Part shown: positions 1-9,904 of the stretch, piece after piece
How the letters are laid out: each line of letters opens with the position of its first letter
How positions within the stretch are numbered: position 1 is the first letter of the stretch
The notes under the pieces: model-generated
Databases searched by the model: none
What the model was told of the DNA's origin: nothing
The model's input: only the letters and a program-made list of their open reading frames with translations
Made by a program: the position numbers and the translations under genes
Origin: Daedaleopsis sinensis
Taxonomy: Eukaryota > Basidiomycota > Agaricomycetes > Polyporales > Polyporaceae
Assembly: GCA_033807695.1 (NCBI GenBank)
Contig: CM066311.1
Span: 1,984,001 to 2,048,000 of the forward strand
DNA: 64,000 bases
Reading direction: 5' to 3'

Positions 1-295
1 TCATCAACATGCCAGCGCCGCGCCTTTGTCGGAATTACGACAGCAAAGGCAAGCTGTCATCGATGGTCGACAATAATGGTAGACCACTCGGAATCTCGGA
101 TGCTATCTCTGGGTCGACGTGGGACACTGGCAGAAGTTCGTGGACTGAAAGGCGTGTTGTTCCGAGTTGGCCTCTCTTGAACTCAAAAGTAAGCACTGTT
201 GAATAATACCGTTAACTTGAGCACGGCGACCGCCGTAGAGCGTTACGATCATTAGAAAAAAGCCCGCTTGGAACGCATCACCGCAATTTCTGATA
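1..295. other. Window edge, no gene recognised
   Basis: Only short open frames occur here, and none shows splice-supported continuation or a recognisable motif. The stretch ends at the left terminal repeat of the MITE-like element. Confidence 0.4.
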
Positions 296-761
296 AGGGG
301 TGCTCAATTCTGTTCGTTCGCTGCTGTTCGTTCGGAGGTGTTCGTCGGCTACGTGGAGTGGCGCTTTGATGCGAGGGGAGGTGTGCGAGCCGAGGAGGTA
401 TTCCGAGACCTAACCCTAGCTAAACCCTACTACTCCTGGATATCCCTTCGTTGAGGCACTTAGGCAGGAGCCCTCCACATCCTCATCGAAGCTCATGAAA
501 ACCTACACAATGATCTTATGAGCACACTGCATTACGATCACAAATTTTGGGGCCAGAGTGAGGTCGCAAACAAGTCAGATAGCGCAGACCTTGACGTTAC
601 ATAAGCTTCCAGTTACCAAACCGTGGACGACAATTTGGTATTTGCCCCGGAGGGGCTCGAGAAATGGCTTGACATCGGCAGAGGTGCACATCATCCATCA
701 GCTTGTAGCCGACGAACACCTCCGAACGAACAGCAGCGAACGAACAGAATTGAGCACCCCT
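296..761. mobile_element. MITE-like element with 57-bp perfect terminal inverted repeats
   Basis: Positions 296-352 and 705-761 are perfect reverse complements over 57 bp. The outer ends begin AGGGGTGCTCAATT. The trinucleotide ATA lies directly outside both ends (293-295 and 762-764) and could be a 3-bp target duplication. The 352-bp interior encodes nothing recognisable. Long TIRs, small size and no coding capacity fit a non-autonomous DNA transposon. The superfamily cannot be assigned from this sequence; the 3-bp duplication would be compatible with PIF/Harbinger-like or CACTA-like elements. Confidence 0.6.
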
Positions 762-1252
762 ATAGCTGCGCCGGAGTTAGGCCCAAGTTTCGCGACTAGG
801 CTGGATTCCCGACGCTTCACACTTGCAGTCCTCGAATATCGGAAACTTATATCGTATATAATCCTTGCGAGCAGCCGCTAATTAGATTGCTCGAAAGCAT
901 TATGGAGACAACAGAGAGAATGCATCTAGTGACTGGATTGTGGGAATTGGAGTGGAGTGGGATGGATGCTGTGAGTGAGGGGGACCTAAGATATCTAAAG
1001 GATTGCCGAGAGGCTATACGCTATACGATACAGTGATGGGGCCCTGACTACCGCGGGTGCGGTACGAAGCCCGGAGCCCGAAGCGAGGTGTAGCAAGAAA
1101 GCACGACATAACAGCGATAACATGATGGGAGAATATGCGGAATGCGCCAAGAACGAACAAGGAATGGGAATGTTGGCACTTGCCACTGGAGCCACTGGCG
1201 GAGGCCGAGGCCGGGGCGCGTCCGTCTCGAACTTGACCCGAGCGATGTCCGT
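762..1252. other. Intergenic, nothing recognised
   Basis: This is the sequence between the MITE-like element and the 3' end of the minus-strand DUF6593 gene. It probably includes that gene's 3' UTR. No other signal was found. Confidence 0.4.
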
Positions 1253-1966
1253 CTAATCTATGCTGGAGCCGCAGCTGAGCATGACGGTCGCGACGAGGGC
1301 CGGCTCTAGGAGGCCCAGCTGCATCGCTTCTTGAGTCATCTCGAGGACAACGGTGTTCGGAATCCGAGTGATGCGGGCCAGGATGCGGGGCGCGCTCGAG
1401 TTGACCTTGTACATCTGTGTACAGCAAGATCGACCGCGAGTCAGTGCTCTGCTCGACGTGCGGGATGTTGTACGTACACAGATAAATCCTTGCATCGGCG
1501 CCCAGGCGTACTGCACGCCCCGGACCTCCATGATCCTCCGGCTGCAGCAGAGGGAGTCAGCACATATGTCGGGTCGGCCCCGTTGAATGCGGCGCGGAGA
1601 AAAATCCTACCTCTGGTCTGCCGATAGTTTAAGCCAGTCACGGACGCGCTGCTGTGCGGCGACGCCCCGGATCTCGACCGACGCGTGTGGCTGCCACTGG
1701 ACCATCGCGACGTTCCTGTTCTCGTTGTCCTTGAATATCGTGCAGGCGGGCGCGGTCGACTCGGTCACGACGCGGTAGATCGTGCGCTGCTGCGGGCCGA
1801 TGACCGTCGAGTTCAGGATCGTCGTCTTGAAGTTCGTGAACGTGAACGTGACGCTGTCGGCCGGCGCGGCGACCGCAGCCGTCGAGGTCGTCACGGACGG
1901 GAGGGCCCCGAATATCGAGGGTGCGGAGCTGCCCTGCTGCCACTGGCCTTGTCCGTAGGGATTCAT
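1253..1966 (-). CDS. DUF6593 family protein, copy A
   Basis: The model has three exons, complement(1253..1414, 1478..1541, 1611..1966), giving 193 residues in frame. It starts MNPYGQGQWQQG and ends in a short hydrophobic stretch followed by CGSSID. The core (DSVTFTFTNFKTTILNS, then YRVVTES, then AMVQWQP) matches the DUF6593 family that is abundant in agaricomycetes. Its function is unknown. The fold is thought to resemble tubby/phospholipid-scramblase-like barrels, which is family knowledge and not visible here. A paralogue at 18110-18827 shares both intron positions and phases. A TATATATA lies about 120 nt upstream. The two copies point in opposite directions and flank the retrotransposon, GID9 and permease block. 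Confidence 0.85.
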
Positions 1967-2083
1967 TGTTGAAGGGGGAGTACGAGGGGTGGTTCCTAGA
2001 AACTGTGGGAGCTGTGGTTGGCTTCGAGCGAGTTGTTGAGAGCGGTAGATGCTGAGTGAAGAGCACGAGCCATTCTGTAAGTG

Positions 2084-2091
2084 TATATATA
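2084..2091 (-). promoter_or_regulatory. Probable TATA box of DUF6593 copy A
   Basis: A TATATATA octamer sits about 120 nt upstream of the ATG at 1966. The paralogue has a TATTTATA at a comparable distance, which supports a shared TATA-type promoter. Confidence 0.45.
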
Positions 2092-2749
2092 CAAGAGACT
2101 GACCACGGAACGCCAGGTTGGCAATGAAGGTGGAGGCGGGTGTCGACCCAGGTTCCAAACTTTAGGATTACGCGTTTGGTAAGTAGGTGTAATTGCAGCA
2201 TCGTCACCGTGAGCGGCACCGACGGGCTAGTCAGATGTGAGAGGTAAGAGCGAGTCGCAGAAAGAAACATATTGGCAACAAAGAAGCGACAAGGACATGA
2301 CGGAGATCTCGGGTCTCAGCACCGGCGGGTGTTCTCTGAGGGCCGCCTCTCGCGTGCCTTGTGTGGCTGCATAAGCGGTGTTGAAAGGTGAGCGCTATAC
2401 TGTGGGTATTCTCTGAAGGCAAATCATACGCAGCTTCGTACTTCTCGGAGACCGTTCGTTACGAAATTGTCATGTGTTGTTGAAACACCTGTAGTGTATT
2501 GCCGAATTCGCCCGATAATAGCTAGCACTGGGCAGAAGCCTTCTTTGATTGACTGCAAATCCGGGCCAATTATTCCAGGGAGCAGTGGTTTGAACCAAAA
2601 TGGTACCAACTAGAAGCCATCGCTGTTGAATTGCAGTTCACCCGGGCATATCTGGCGTTAAACGTTCAGAATTGTAAAGCGGCGCATTCCGAGCCCCGGT
2701 GGTAAATCTGGAATCTAGTTTCCCACGTGGCAAATCGAGATCTGTGGAC
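2092..2749. other. Intergenic, nothing recognised
   Basis: This is the sequence between the DUF6593 promoter and the retrotransposon target site. Only short shadow frames are present. Confidence 0.4.
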
Positions 2750-2753
2750 CATC

Positions 2754-3173
2754 TGTGGTGACGCTCACTTCTTGCGGAGTCCAAACCGGGGACGTCAGAG
2801 GTAAGCGGAGATCTGGTTTTCATTCGTCCAAGTCTCGCAGTATTTATACAGTACAGAATCATATACTAATCGTTCTGGCATAAGCAGGAAATGTACTACG
2901 AAGTCCTTCGGCATGAAGAGTGAGTCGGGATGAGTACTACGAGGCCAAGACGGTGCTATCGTACGGGAGACAAGACTAGGATGACGTCGAGGACGTCAGG
3001 CGCGGTACAATCGAGACTATGAGTGGGGAGTAGTGGGTTTAGTACGTAGCTTGGAATGGAATGACGAAGGAGTTGAGTCGAGACGAGTCGGGAAGTGGAA
3101 GCGCGTAGCCACATAACAAATAGTAACAAAGTCCACGTAGAACGGCGCCGGAGGGCGTTCTAGCCTACCAACA
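2754..3173 (-). repeat. 3' LTR of the Gypsy element
   Basis: This is the 420-bp direct repeat of 8277-8696. On the minus strand it begins TGTTGG and ends CACCACA. It lies downstream of the pol stop codon and polypurine tract. No difference from the other LTR was seen by eye. Confidence 0.95.
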
Positions 3174-3189
3174 CCATCCCCTCCTCCAG
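3174..3189 (-). other. Polypurine tract (plus-strand primer)
   Basis: On the minus strand the 16 nt before the 3' LTR read CTGGAGGAGGGGATGG, which is almost entirely purine. This is the expected second-strand priming site, and it fixes the orientation of the element. Confidence 0.8.
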
Positions 3190-3346
3190 AACTCGCTCTG
3201 TCGAGTATCCGAGAAGACGACAGGCCACAAGGACGACGACGAATGCGAACATACTATAGTACAAACAGATAGAGGTGAGTAGGTAGAATGATTAATAAAA
3301 AATCGTACATTCATGCCCAAATGGTGTGTGTTGACAACTGGCTGTC

Positions 3347-6300
3347 CTACAAGACTCGACGAGCTTGCAGGTCTCGTTCGAAACGAGCCTTTGCGTCACG
3401 GCGTTGAAGATCGGCCGACGAGTACCAAAGACGAGGCTCGGGCTCGGAGGGATGGTAACGTTTGAGGCGTTCCGCGTTGTACAGGGTGCGTAAGATGTAG
3501 CCGTTCCGTGTGCTGAGCTGATACGTATTTCGATCAGTTAGGTCGTGTACGATGAACGGCCCATCCCAGCGGGGATGTATCTTGGTGGACTCGGGAGACC
3601 TTCGCAAGACGAGGTCGCCAATGCCGATTGCGCGATCCCGGTATGTCTCTTCTCTACGCAGCGCCTCCGTCTCCAAACGTTTCAAAGCCTTCGCGTTGGC
3701 CTCCTCCCGGAAGCGAGAGAGATTGCGTATCCGTTCGAGACGTTCGTGCTGCAACGTCTCGATCTCCTTGTCAGTGGGCGGACGCTTCAAAGCGTCGTAC
3801 GTGGACTCACTCGGAAGGCGCGGCTCGCGTCCATATGCGAGGAAGCCGGGCGACACGCCTGAGCTGCTGTTGACGTGGGCTCGGTGAGCAAGCAGCGCGT
3901 CCGGGAGGTATTCATCCCACTGGTCCTGTCGATCCGGGGCGACGAGTCGTGCAAGCATGCGTGTGAGATGGTCGTTGAATTTCTCGAGGCGACCATTGGT
4001 CTGCGGATGATACGGGGAGGTGCGAAGGTGTTTGATACCAAGGCGGTGCAGGTAGTTCTGGAAGGCGTACGAGAGGAACTCCTCGCCGTTGTCGGTCAGA
4101 ACAGCCTTGGGCTTGCCATAAGTGGTGACGAGTTGCCGGAGGAGTGTCAGGACACCGTTGTACGATCGGTGTGGATGTGCGTCGGCGTATGCGAGATCTG
4201 AACCATGATCCATTGCCGTCAGGATATACTGATTGCCTTTTTTAGACTTTTGCAGCGGGCCGATCCAGTCGAAGGACCAACAATCGAAAGCGTCGACGCG
4301 CGGTAGCGGATGTAGCGGCTGCGGGCGTGGAGCTTCGCGACTCGTGAATTGGCACTGGTCGCAGCGGCGGACGACATCTTCGACCATCGTGGTGATATTC
4401 GGGATCCAGGCGCGAACGCGCAGAGCATCCAGGACGACCCGCGCTCCAAGGTGTCCGAGCTCACTGTGCGTGGTGCGGATCAGGTCGCGCGCCTCGTTGA
4501 GAGTGGTAGGGACACGCACCATGATTTCCCCATCCTTGTTGCTAACCGTTCGCCACAGGAATCCGTTGTGGACGGTGTACCCGCGCTGCGAGGGCTGTGC
4601 GGTGCGGTCCGCGAGCAGCTGCTGGCGCCAAGACTCAAGGGTCACAAAGCTGTTCTCAGACACGGAAGATGAAGATGGTTCCAAGGGGTGTGCGAAGAGC
4701 GGTCCAAGGGTCTCGGAGTCGGGTACGTCACTGTGTCCTCCACGTCGTGATAGAGCGTCGGCGGCGAGCTGATTTCGGCCAGGGCGATAGATGATGCGGA
4801 CGTCGAAGTGTGCAATGTTGTCAGCGAAGCGAGCAAGACGTCGGCCGAGATGCTTTTGTGTAAGGAAGTACTTGAGCGATTCATGGTCGGTGCGTACTAC
4901 GATAGGTGAACCTTCAATGTAACCGCGCCATTTTTGCAAACAGTAGTCGATTGCGAGCATTTCGCGCTCTTGCGCGGAGTAACGTTGTTCGGTCGGGGAC
5001 ATGCGGCGAGATTCGTAGGCGATAGGGTGGAGAGTGGTTTCCTTGAACGCGAAGCGGGCATCCGAATCCTTCCCCTCCTGAAAATCGGAGGCGGACTGAT
5101 GCAGAATGCCGCCGATTGCGTCTCCGGACGCGTCGGTGTCGATAACGAAGAGGTGCCATGGCCGGGGGTGACTGAGAACAGGTGCAGTGGTAAGTCTCGT
5201 TTTCAAGAGCGAGAATGCGCGGTCGCACTCGACTGACCATACCACAGGTGCGCCTTTACGCGGCGAGCCTTTCAGCAGATCATACAGAGGGCTCGCAAGA
5301 CGCGCGAAAGCTTTGATGAACCGGCGGTAGTACCCTGCGAGATTGAGAAATGCACGAACGTGAGTGATGTTTGCAGGAGTTGGCCACTGAGTGATAGCAG
5401 CCACCTTAGCAGGATCTGGATGAATACCGGCGTGCGAGACAATGTGGCCGAGGTAGAGGATTTCTTCCTGTGCGAATACGCACTTCTTGACGTTGAGTAC
5501 GATCCCGGCCTCATTCAAGGTGCCGAGGACGTTGAGTACGTCGAGTGCGTGCTGTTCCTTTGTGACAGAGTAGATGACAATATCGTCCAGATATACGGTC
5601 ACGCAGCGGTCAAGATACGGGCGAAGGATGTCGTTCATGAAGGCTTGGAATGTCGCTGGTGCGTTGCAGAGTCCGAACTCCATAACGCGGAACTGATAGT
5701 GACCGAATCGGGTTGCGAACGCAGTCTTCTCGCGCGAATCCGGATTGATAGGAATCTGCCAGTAGCCAGAGCGAAGGTCGAGTGTCGTGAAGTATGCAGC
5801 CTCTGAGAGTTGTTGATAACTGTCGTCAATGCGTGGAAGAGGATACGCGTTTTTGACGGTGAGCGCATTGAGGCGACGGTAGTCAACACAGACGCGGTTA
5901 GTACCATCCTTCTTCTTCGCAAAGATGATGGGCGCTGACCAGGGTGACGTGCTCGGCTCGATGATACCGTTCTCGAGTCCCTCCTCCACAAACTTCCGGA
6001 TCTCCTCGTGTTCGGGCGGCGAGTGTGGACGGCCTGACGCACGAACGGGCTGGGCATCCCCCGTGTCAATGATGTGCTGTACTCGACTTCTGGGAATGTC
6101 CCGATAGCGTACCTTGTCGCTGAAGAGCCGAGGGAACCGCCTCTCTGCGAGTGTGTGGAGCTTGTCGCCGAGCAAGGTGGTGGCTGCTTTTGCCTTGGCA
6201 GCGGCCTTCTTGACCGGCTTCTCGAGGGTAAGGAGGTCGAGCGTAAGAGGGAAAGTGGACGCATGTCGGTGGAGCCGGAGCCTTTCGAACGATGGAGCCG

Positions 6301-7741
6301 AGGTCTTGTTCGTACCTCGGGGAAGTCGTGCATCTGGACTGAGACGAAGCGGCGGAGACGGTGTGGCTGGGACATGAACAGACGGCGGGCGCGATGGTGA
6401 ACTCATGCTGAGCTGCACCGTCTGTGTCGTGATCAGATCGGTTATGAACCAGGAAGAGGTTGGCCAGTCGGGCATCGCATTGTGGCGGCGAAGCCAGTCT
6501 TGCCCAAGGACAAGATCATAGCGGAGTATGTTCGTGTCGAGAACGTATGCGACGACCGGACGGACTATCCCACCAATCTTGACGTCAAATCGGGCGAGCG
6601 AGGACGTTGACGTTGTACCGGCGCCGTGAATGGTCCGTGGTGTAATGGGGAGCTCCTCGATTCCAACTGCGCGCACTACTGACGGCTTGATATAGCAGCA
6701 TGCAGCACCGGTGTCGACAATGGCAGATGTGCGACGGAGTTCTCCGCGGTGCTTCCGGAGGAGTGACGGAAGCTGGACGTAGTAGATGGGGAGTGCCTGG
6801 CGTGTGTCGTCGCCATCGTCCAAGTTAAGGATATGGAGGCTGCTGGTGTCGTCTGCGTCACCGTGATGCTGGTCGTCATCCTCCTCATCCGAGAGGTAAC
6901 CATCCTCCGGAATGTCTTCTTCGTCTGTTGTACCGCAGTCGGATATGAGAGGGGGCATGGAGTCGTTGTCGTTGTTTTTGTCTGACTCGTCTGGACCGTC
7001 TGACTTCTCATTCTCTAGGACATGCAACTCCTGGATGCGCGGTTTGCGCGGGGCGCGACAATTCCGTGAGTAGTGCCCAAGTCGGTTGCAGTTGTAGCAA
7101 CGTACCCGAGATGGACCAGGACGGCTTCCTTGTCCCGCCGGGGGCCTAGCGGCGGTATTCTCCATCGTATCGAGATCCATCGGCTGCGGATCTGATGAGG
7201 TAGACGAGGAAGAAGGCCCGGCGTGTGAGGCTGTGACTGGAGAGGATGATGACAGGGAAGAGAAAAGGCCTGAGCTCGAACCGGAACGGTGAGCTTTCTG
7301 CTTGTGCTGACCTTTGAACCCTGTGCTGACGTTGACGCGGTGTAGGTTGGTGAGGCGGTGGAGTTCACGAGCGGCAAAGTACAGCTCCTCGACATTGGTC
7401 GGCTTGTCGCGGCGGATGTCGCGAGCATGTTCGACCGGAAGATGGGCGAGGAAATTAGCGAGACGGTCGCCGTACGTCATCTCCGCCTCCGGGATCTGGG
7501 TCTCGATTTCACGGAAAGATGAGGTGTACCGGAGGAGATTGCCCTTGTATGGTAGGGAGCGCAACTCGTTCCGAAGTGACTCAACCCGAAGTGGGGAATC
7601 GAACTTCTTCCCAAGTTCAGTGTGCAGCTCGGTCCATTGGAGCAGTCGGCCAAGCTTCTTCTTGAAGGCGGCGTACCACTTGGCGGCTTCTCCTCGAAAG
7701 AGCATCGGTACCTGGAGGGGCCAGTTGGCTTCATACCTCAT
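3347..7741 (-). CDS. Gypsy Gag(C-terminal part)-Pol polyprotein
   Basis: This is a single 1464-residue frame. Approximate residue positions: remainder of the Gag capsid domain 1-150; CCHC zinc knuckle near 215 (CYNCNRLGHYSRNC); aspartic protease near 342 (IVDTGAACC); reverse transcriptase with YLDD near 717; RNase H near 865 (DTDASGDAIGG); integrase HHCC zinc domain near 1090-1130; DDE catalytic core with Asp near 1157 (FDWIG), Asp near 1213 (TDNGEEF) and Glu near 1250; then a GPY/F-like module (WDGPF) near 1385. All catalytic signatures appear intact. Its ATG overlaps the stop of the upstream gag frame in the arrangement ATGA, so the capsid domain is split between two frames. That could be programmed re-initiation or frameshifting, or a 1-nt mutation. 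Confidence 0.93.
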   Translation of the reverse strand: MRYEANWPLQVPMLFRGEAAKWYAAFKKKLGRLLQWTELHTELGKKFDSPLRVESLRNELRSLPYKGNLLRYTSSFREIETQIPEAEMTYGDRLANFLAHLPVEHARDIRRDKPTNVEELYFAARELHRLTNLHRVNVSTGFKGQHKQKAHRSGSSSGLFSSLSSSSPVTASHAGPSSSSTSSDPQPMDLDTMENTAARPPAGQGSRPGPSRVRCYNCNRLGHYSRNCRAPRKPRIQELHVLENEKSDGPDESDKNNDNDSMPPLISDCGTTDEEDIPEDGYLSDEEDDDQHHGDADDTSSLHILNLDDGDDTRQALPIYYVQLPSLLRKHRGELRRTSAIVDTGAACCYIKPSVVRAVGIEELPITPRTIHGAGTTSTSSLARFDVKIGGIVRPVVAYVLDTNILRYDLVLGQDWLRRHNAMPDWPTSSWFITDLITTQTVQLSMSSPSRPPSVHVPATPSPPLRLSPDARLPRGTNKTSAPSFERLRLHRHASTFPLTLDLLTLEKPVKKAAAKAKAATTLLGDKLHTLAERRFPRLFSDKVRYRDIPRSRVQHIIDTGDAQPVRASGRPHSPPEHEEIRKFVEEGLENGIIEPSTSPWSAPIIFAKKKDGTNRVCVDYRRLNALTVKNAYPLPRIDDSYQQLSEAAYFTTLDLRSGYWQIPINPDSREKTAFATRFGHYQFRVMEFGLCNAPATFQAFMNDILRPYLDRCVTVYLDDIVIYSVTKEQHALDVLNVLGTLNEAGIVLNVKKCVFAQEEILYLGHIVSHAGIHPDPAKVAAITQWPTPANITHVRAFLNLAGYYRRFIKAFARLASPLYDLLKGSPRKGAPVVWSVECDRAFSLLKTRLTTAPVLSHPRPWHLFVIDTDASGDAIGGILHQSASDFQEGKDSDARFAFKETTLHPIAYESRRMSPTEQRYSAQEREMLAIDYCLQKWRGYIEGSPIVVRTDHESLKYFLTQKHLGRRLARFADNIAHFDVRIIYRPGRNQLAADALSRRGGHSDVPDSETLGPLFAHPLEPSSSSVSENSFVTLESWRQQLLADRTAQPSQRGYTVHNGFLWRTVSNKDGEIMVRVPTTLNEARDLIRTTHSELGHLGARVVLDALRVRAWIPNITTMVEDVVRRCDQCQFTSREAPRPQPLHPLPRVDAFDCWSFDWIGPLQKSKKGNQYILTAMDHGSDLAYADAHPHRSYNGVLTLLRQLVTTYGKPKAVLTDNGEEFLSYAFQNYLHRLGIKHLRTSPYHPQTNGRLEKFNDHLTRMLARLVAPDRQDQWDEYLPDALLAHRAHVNSSSGVSPGFLAYGREPRLPSESTYDALKRPPTDKEIETLQHERLERIRNLSRFREEANAKALKRLETEALRREETYRDRAIGIGDLVLRRSPESTKIHPRWDGPFIVHDLTDRNTYQLSTRNGYILRTLYNAERLKRYHPSEPEPRLWYSSADLQRRDAKARFERDLQARRVL

Positions 7742-8100
7742 AAGTAGTCTTCAGTTAGCAGTAACCAAGCACTGACGTCGTCAGTCTCCTTGCCGTGAAA
7801 ATGTGGAGGTTCGGCCTTGAGAGTGTTGGGACGGGGTGCAGCGGGAGCCTGCGGCGCGGGAGCCTGGATGGTGACTTGTGGTTGAACAAGGAAATTGGCC
7901 TGAGAGAAGGCGGTTTCGAGACTGTGACGGAGGTCGGTCGCGGTGAGCGGTTGCAGAGGTGCGGCTGCCTGATCGGGCGGTGGTTGAACGTTGAGACGCT
8001 GATCGAAGTTGTGTAGGATAGCTTCGAGGGCGTGATACGCGTCTTCAGGCAGCGCCGCCGCAAGACTTGCGAGGAGGTTCTGATTGGTGGTCGGGTCCAT
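7738..8100 (-). CDS. Gypsy Gag, N-terminal frame
   Basis: This 120-residue frame starts MDPTTNQNLLASLAAALPED. It contains a proline/alanine-rich linker and ends at DVSAWLLLTEDYL, which is the beginning of a retrotransposon Gag capsid domain. The rest of that domain (ANWPLQVPMLFRGEAAKWYAAF) continues in the next frame from 7741. It sits about 175 nt inside the 5' LTR, as expected for the first ORF. Both parts are probably needed for a working capsid. Confidence 0.8.
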   Translation of the reverse strand: MDPTTNQNLLASLAAALPEDAYHALEAILHNFDQRLNVQPPPDQAAAPLQPLTATDLRHSLETAFSQANFLVQPQVTIQAPAPQAPAAPRPNTLKAEPPHFHGKETDDVSAWLLLTEDYL

Positions 8101-8261
8101 GGTGAGTATGGCACACTAGGCACGAAGAGTGTAGCGCTACTGACGGCGTACCCCGGGTGTGATGGACGATGTCGAAAAAGCTGTGTCGCGGTGCGGTGGA
8201 GTGGAGTCGGCGAGAAGCCTGTCTCGAGATCGTGAGTATGAGGTTAACTAGCCGGAGTACC

Positions 8262-8281
8262 CCACACTTGATCAAGTGTGG
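8262..8281. repeat. 20-bp perfect palindrome across the 5' LTR/primer-binding junction
   Basis: The 20 bp centred on TTGATCAA read the same on both strands. The 5' LTR ends at 8277 on the coding strand, so the palindrome covers the last 5 LTR bases and the first 15 bases of the expected primer-binding site. I could not match those bases to a tRNA 3' end. Self-complementarity at this place may reflect a self-priming style of initiation, but this is inference. Confidence 0.5.
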
Positions 8282-8696
8282 TGACGCTCACTTCTTGCGG
8301 AGTCCAAACCGGGGACGTCAGAGGTAAGCGGAGATCTGGTTTTCATTCGTCCAAGTCTCGCAGTATTTATACAGTACAGAATCATATACTAATCGTTCTG
8401 GCATAAGCAGGAAATGTACTACGAAGTCCTTCGGCATGAAGAGTGAGTCGGGATGAGTACTACGAGGCCAAGACGGTGCTATCGTACGGGAGACAAGACT
8501 AGGATGACGTCGAGGACGTCAGGCGCGGTACAATCGAGACTATGAGTGGGGAGTAGTGGGTTTAGTACGTAGCTTGGAATGGAATGACGAAGGAGTTGAG
8601 TCGAGACGAGTCGGGAAGTGGAAGCGCGTAGCCACATAACAAATAGTAACAAAGTCCACGTAGAACGGCGCCGGAGGGCGTTCTAGCCTACCAACA
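8277..8696 (-). repeat. 5' LTR of the Gypsy element
   Basis: This is the promoter-bearing LTR, 420 bp, which I read as identical to 2754-3173. It is followed on the right by the target-site copy CATC (8697-8700). Confidence 0.95.
8364..8371 (-). promoter_or_regulatory. TATA box in the 5' LTR
   Basis: The minus strand reads TATAAATA here, inside the LTR about 265 nt upstream of the gag ATG. This is a plausible core promoter for the genomic transcript. The same motif is at 2841-2848 in the other LTR. Confidence 0.5.
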
Positions 8697-8700
8697 CATC

Positions 8701-9904
8701 AAGTTGGCCACGTGGAATGCTCTGTCAGTTGAACAGAAAGTCGAAGGGCACGGTTTGGGCACGGTGAGTCTGACCATGCGATCTGGGTCCTAGCGACCTC
8801 AACTCAGGGTCGAATGAGCTTTGTACTTGGCCGAGCAAGTACATTTCCCCAGGAATCATCACTTACCAAACGAACGTTACTAGTGCCACTGCGAGGAAGT
8901 ACCAGTTTCAGCGCCACAGTGGATGTCGTTGTCGAATCGAGTCACCGAGCGATCGATAACTTTCAGTAAGGCAAGGAGAGTGAACCGTCGGCTAATTCAT
9001 CTCACCTTCGTCGGACATAACCCGCGCCCCGTCTCCCCAAGTTCCCAGAATGGTCGATTACGGCTACCAAGGCCCACGCGGTGCAGCAATCGACCGGTAC
9101 AGGAACGAAAACCATAGATACACTAGTCGCTGCAAAGACGTACCCAGAAAGACTCGCCGGGTTTCCGGGAGTACTGGCTAGTACTGGACCACGCATCGCC
9201 TTGGCCAGGGACGGACGCAGGACAGCGCTTTTTTGCATCGGCGTCAAGTGATAGCAAGTGATCAGCGAGTGTGCTTGGAAGGCTTTGAGTTTGAACACCG
9301 GTAATAAGTTACTCAGAGTGAATCTGCTGCAAGTGTATTCCGAGTCGGACCGTTACTCTGTGAAGCCTCGGCAAGTTGTCGCGCTGTGCAACAAGGACTG
9401 ACAGGATGAAGCAAGGATGAAGCCACATCCTCTGTAGCAGAGGCTTTCACTGGCACACTTCGGCTCATGTGAGTGAGTTCACTAGGTTAACAGAGTACCA
9501 CATACTTTCAAAACAGCCTGCACAGCTTCGTAGTAGCTTCAGGCTCCAAGGTTTCCAGTCTCACGGGTCCGCCGGCGGGCGCATCTCAGTAGTTGTTGTG
9601 GTTGAGTAGCAACTCGACCGTGACAAATCTGACAAGTTATCAAGAAGAACTAATGCGGCAACCACCGGGGCTTATTTATGGACTAAACTCTACCTAGCGC
9701 TATAATCTAGCATAATCTGACAGTTATCAGCATTTCAGTAATTCCCACAAGGGCGCTTATTCGTACAGCCAGGTTGCTCAGCGCCCTCATCGACATCGCC
9801 GGTCACCGAGGCTCCGAGGTGCTCAAACTCAAGTCTTAGCCGTCGCCGACAAACGCGTACCTTCAGGTCGCCGTTCCCGGAGGTCCACTGTTTGCAAGGG
9901 GAAG
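8701..9904. other. Intergenic, nothing recognised
   Basis: This 1.2-kb stretch lies between the retrotransposon and the Fyv10 gene. It has only short unsupported frames and includes the upstream region of Fyv10. Confidence 0.4.

Larger units (their letters stand above)
2754..8696 (-). mobile_element. Complete Ty3/Gypsy LTR retrotransposon
   Basis: The element is about 5.94 kb, with two 420-bp LTRs that I read as identical. Each LTR is bounded by TG...CA, and CATC is duplicated outside both ends (2750-2753 and 8697-8700). The domain order on the minus strand is Gag, zinc knuckle, protease, reverse transcriptase, RNase H, integrase, which is the Gypsy order (integrase after RNase H). A polypurine tract abuts the 3' LTR. 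No chromodomain is seen after the integrase. Identical LTRs and a long open pol frame indicate a very recent insertion. A frame break in gag is described separately. The 4-bp target duplication is a little shorter than the 5 bp usual for the family. Confidence 0.95.

Noticed and set aside
1014..1427. 137-codon minus frame
   Set aside because: It overlaps the terminal exon of DUF6593 copy A in another frame. The paralogue identifies the true frame.
2754..3173. LTR considered as a solo LTR
   Set aside because: A matching LTR, internal coding region, polypurine tract and target duplication show a full element.
5635..6375. 246-codon frame inside the retrotransposon
   Set aside because: It is an alternative frame of the reverse transcriptase/protease region. 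The overlapping frame carries all pol motifs.
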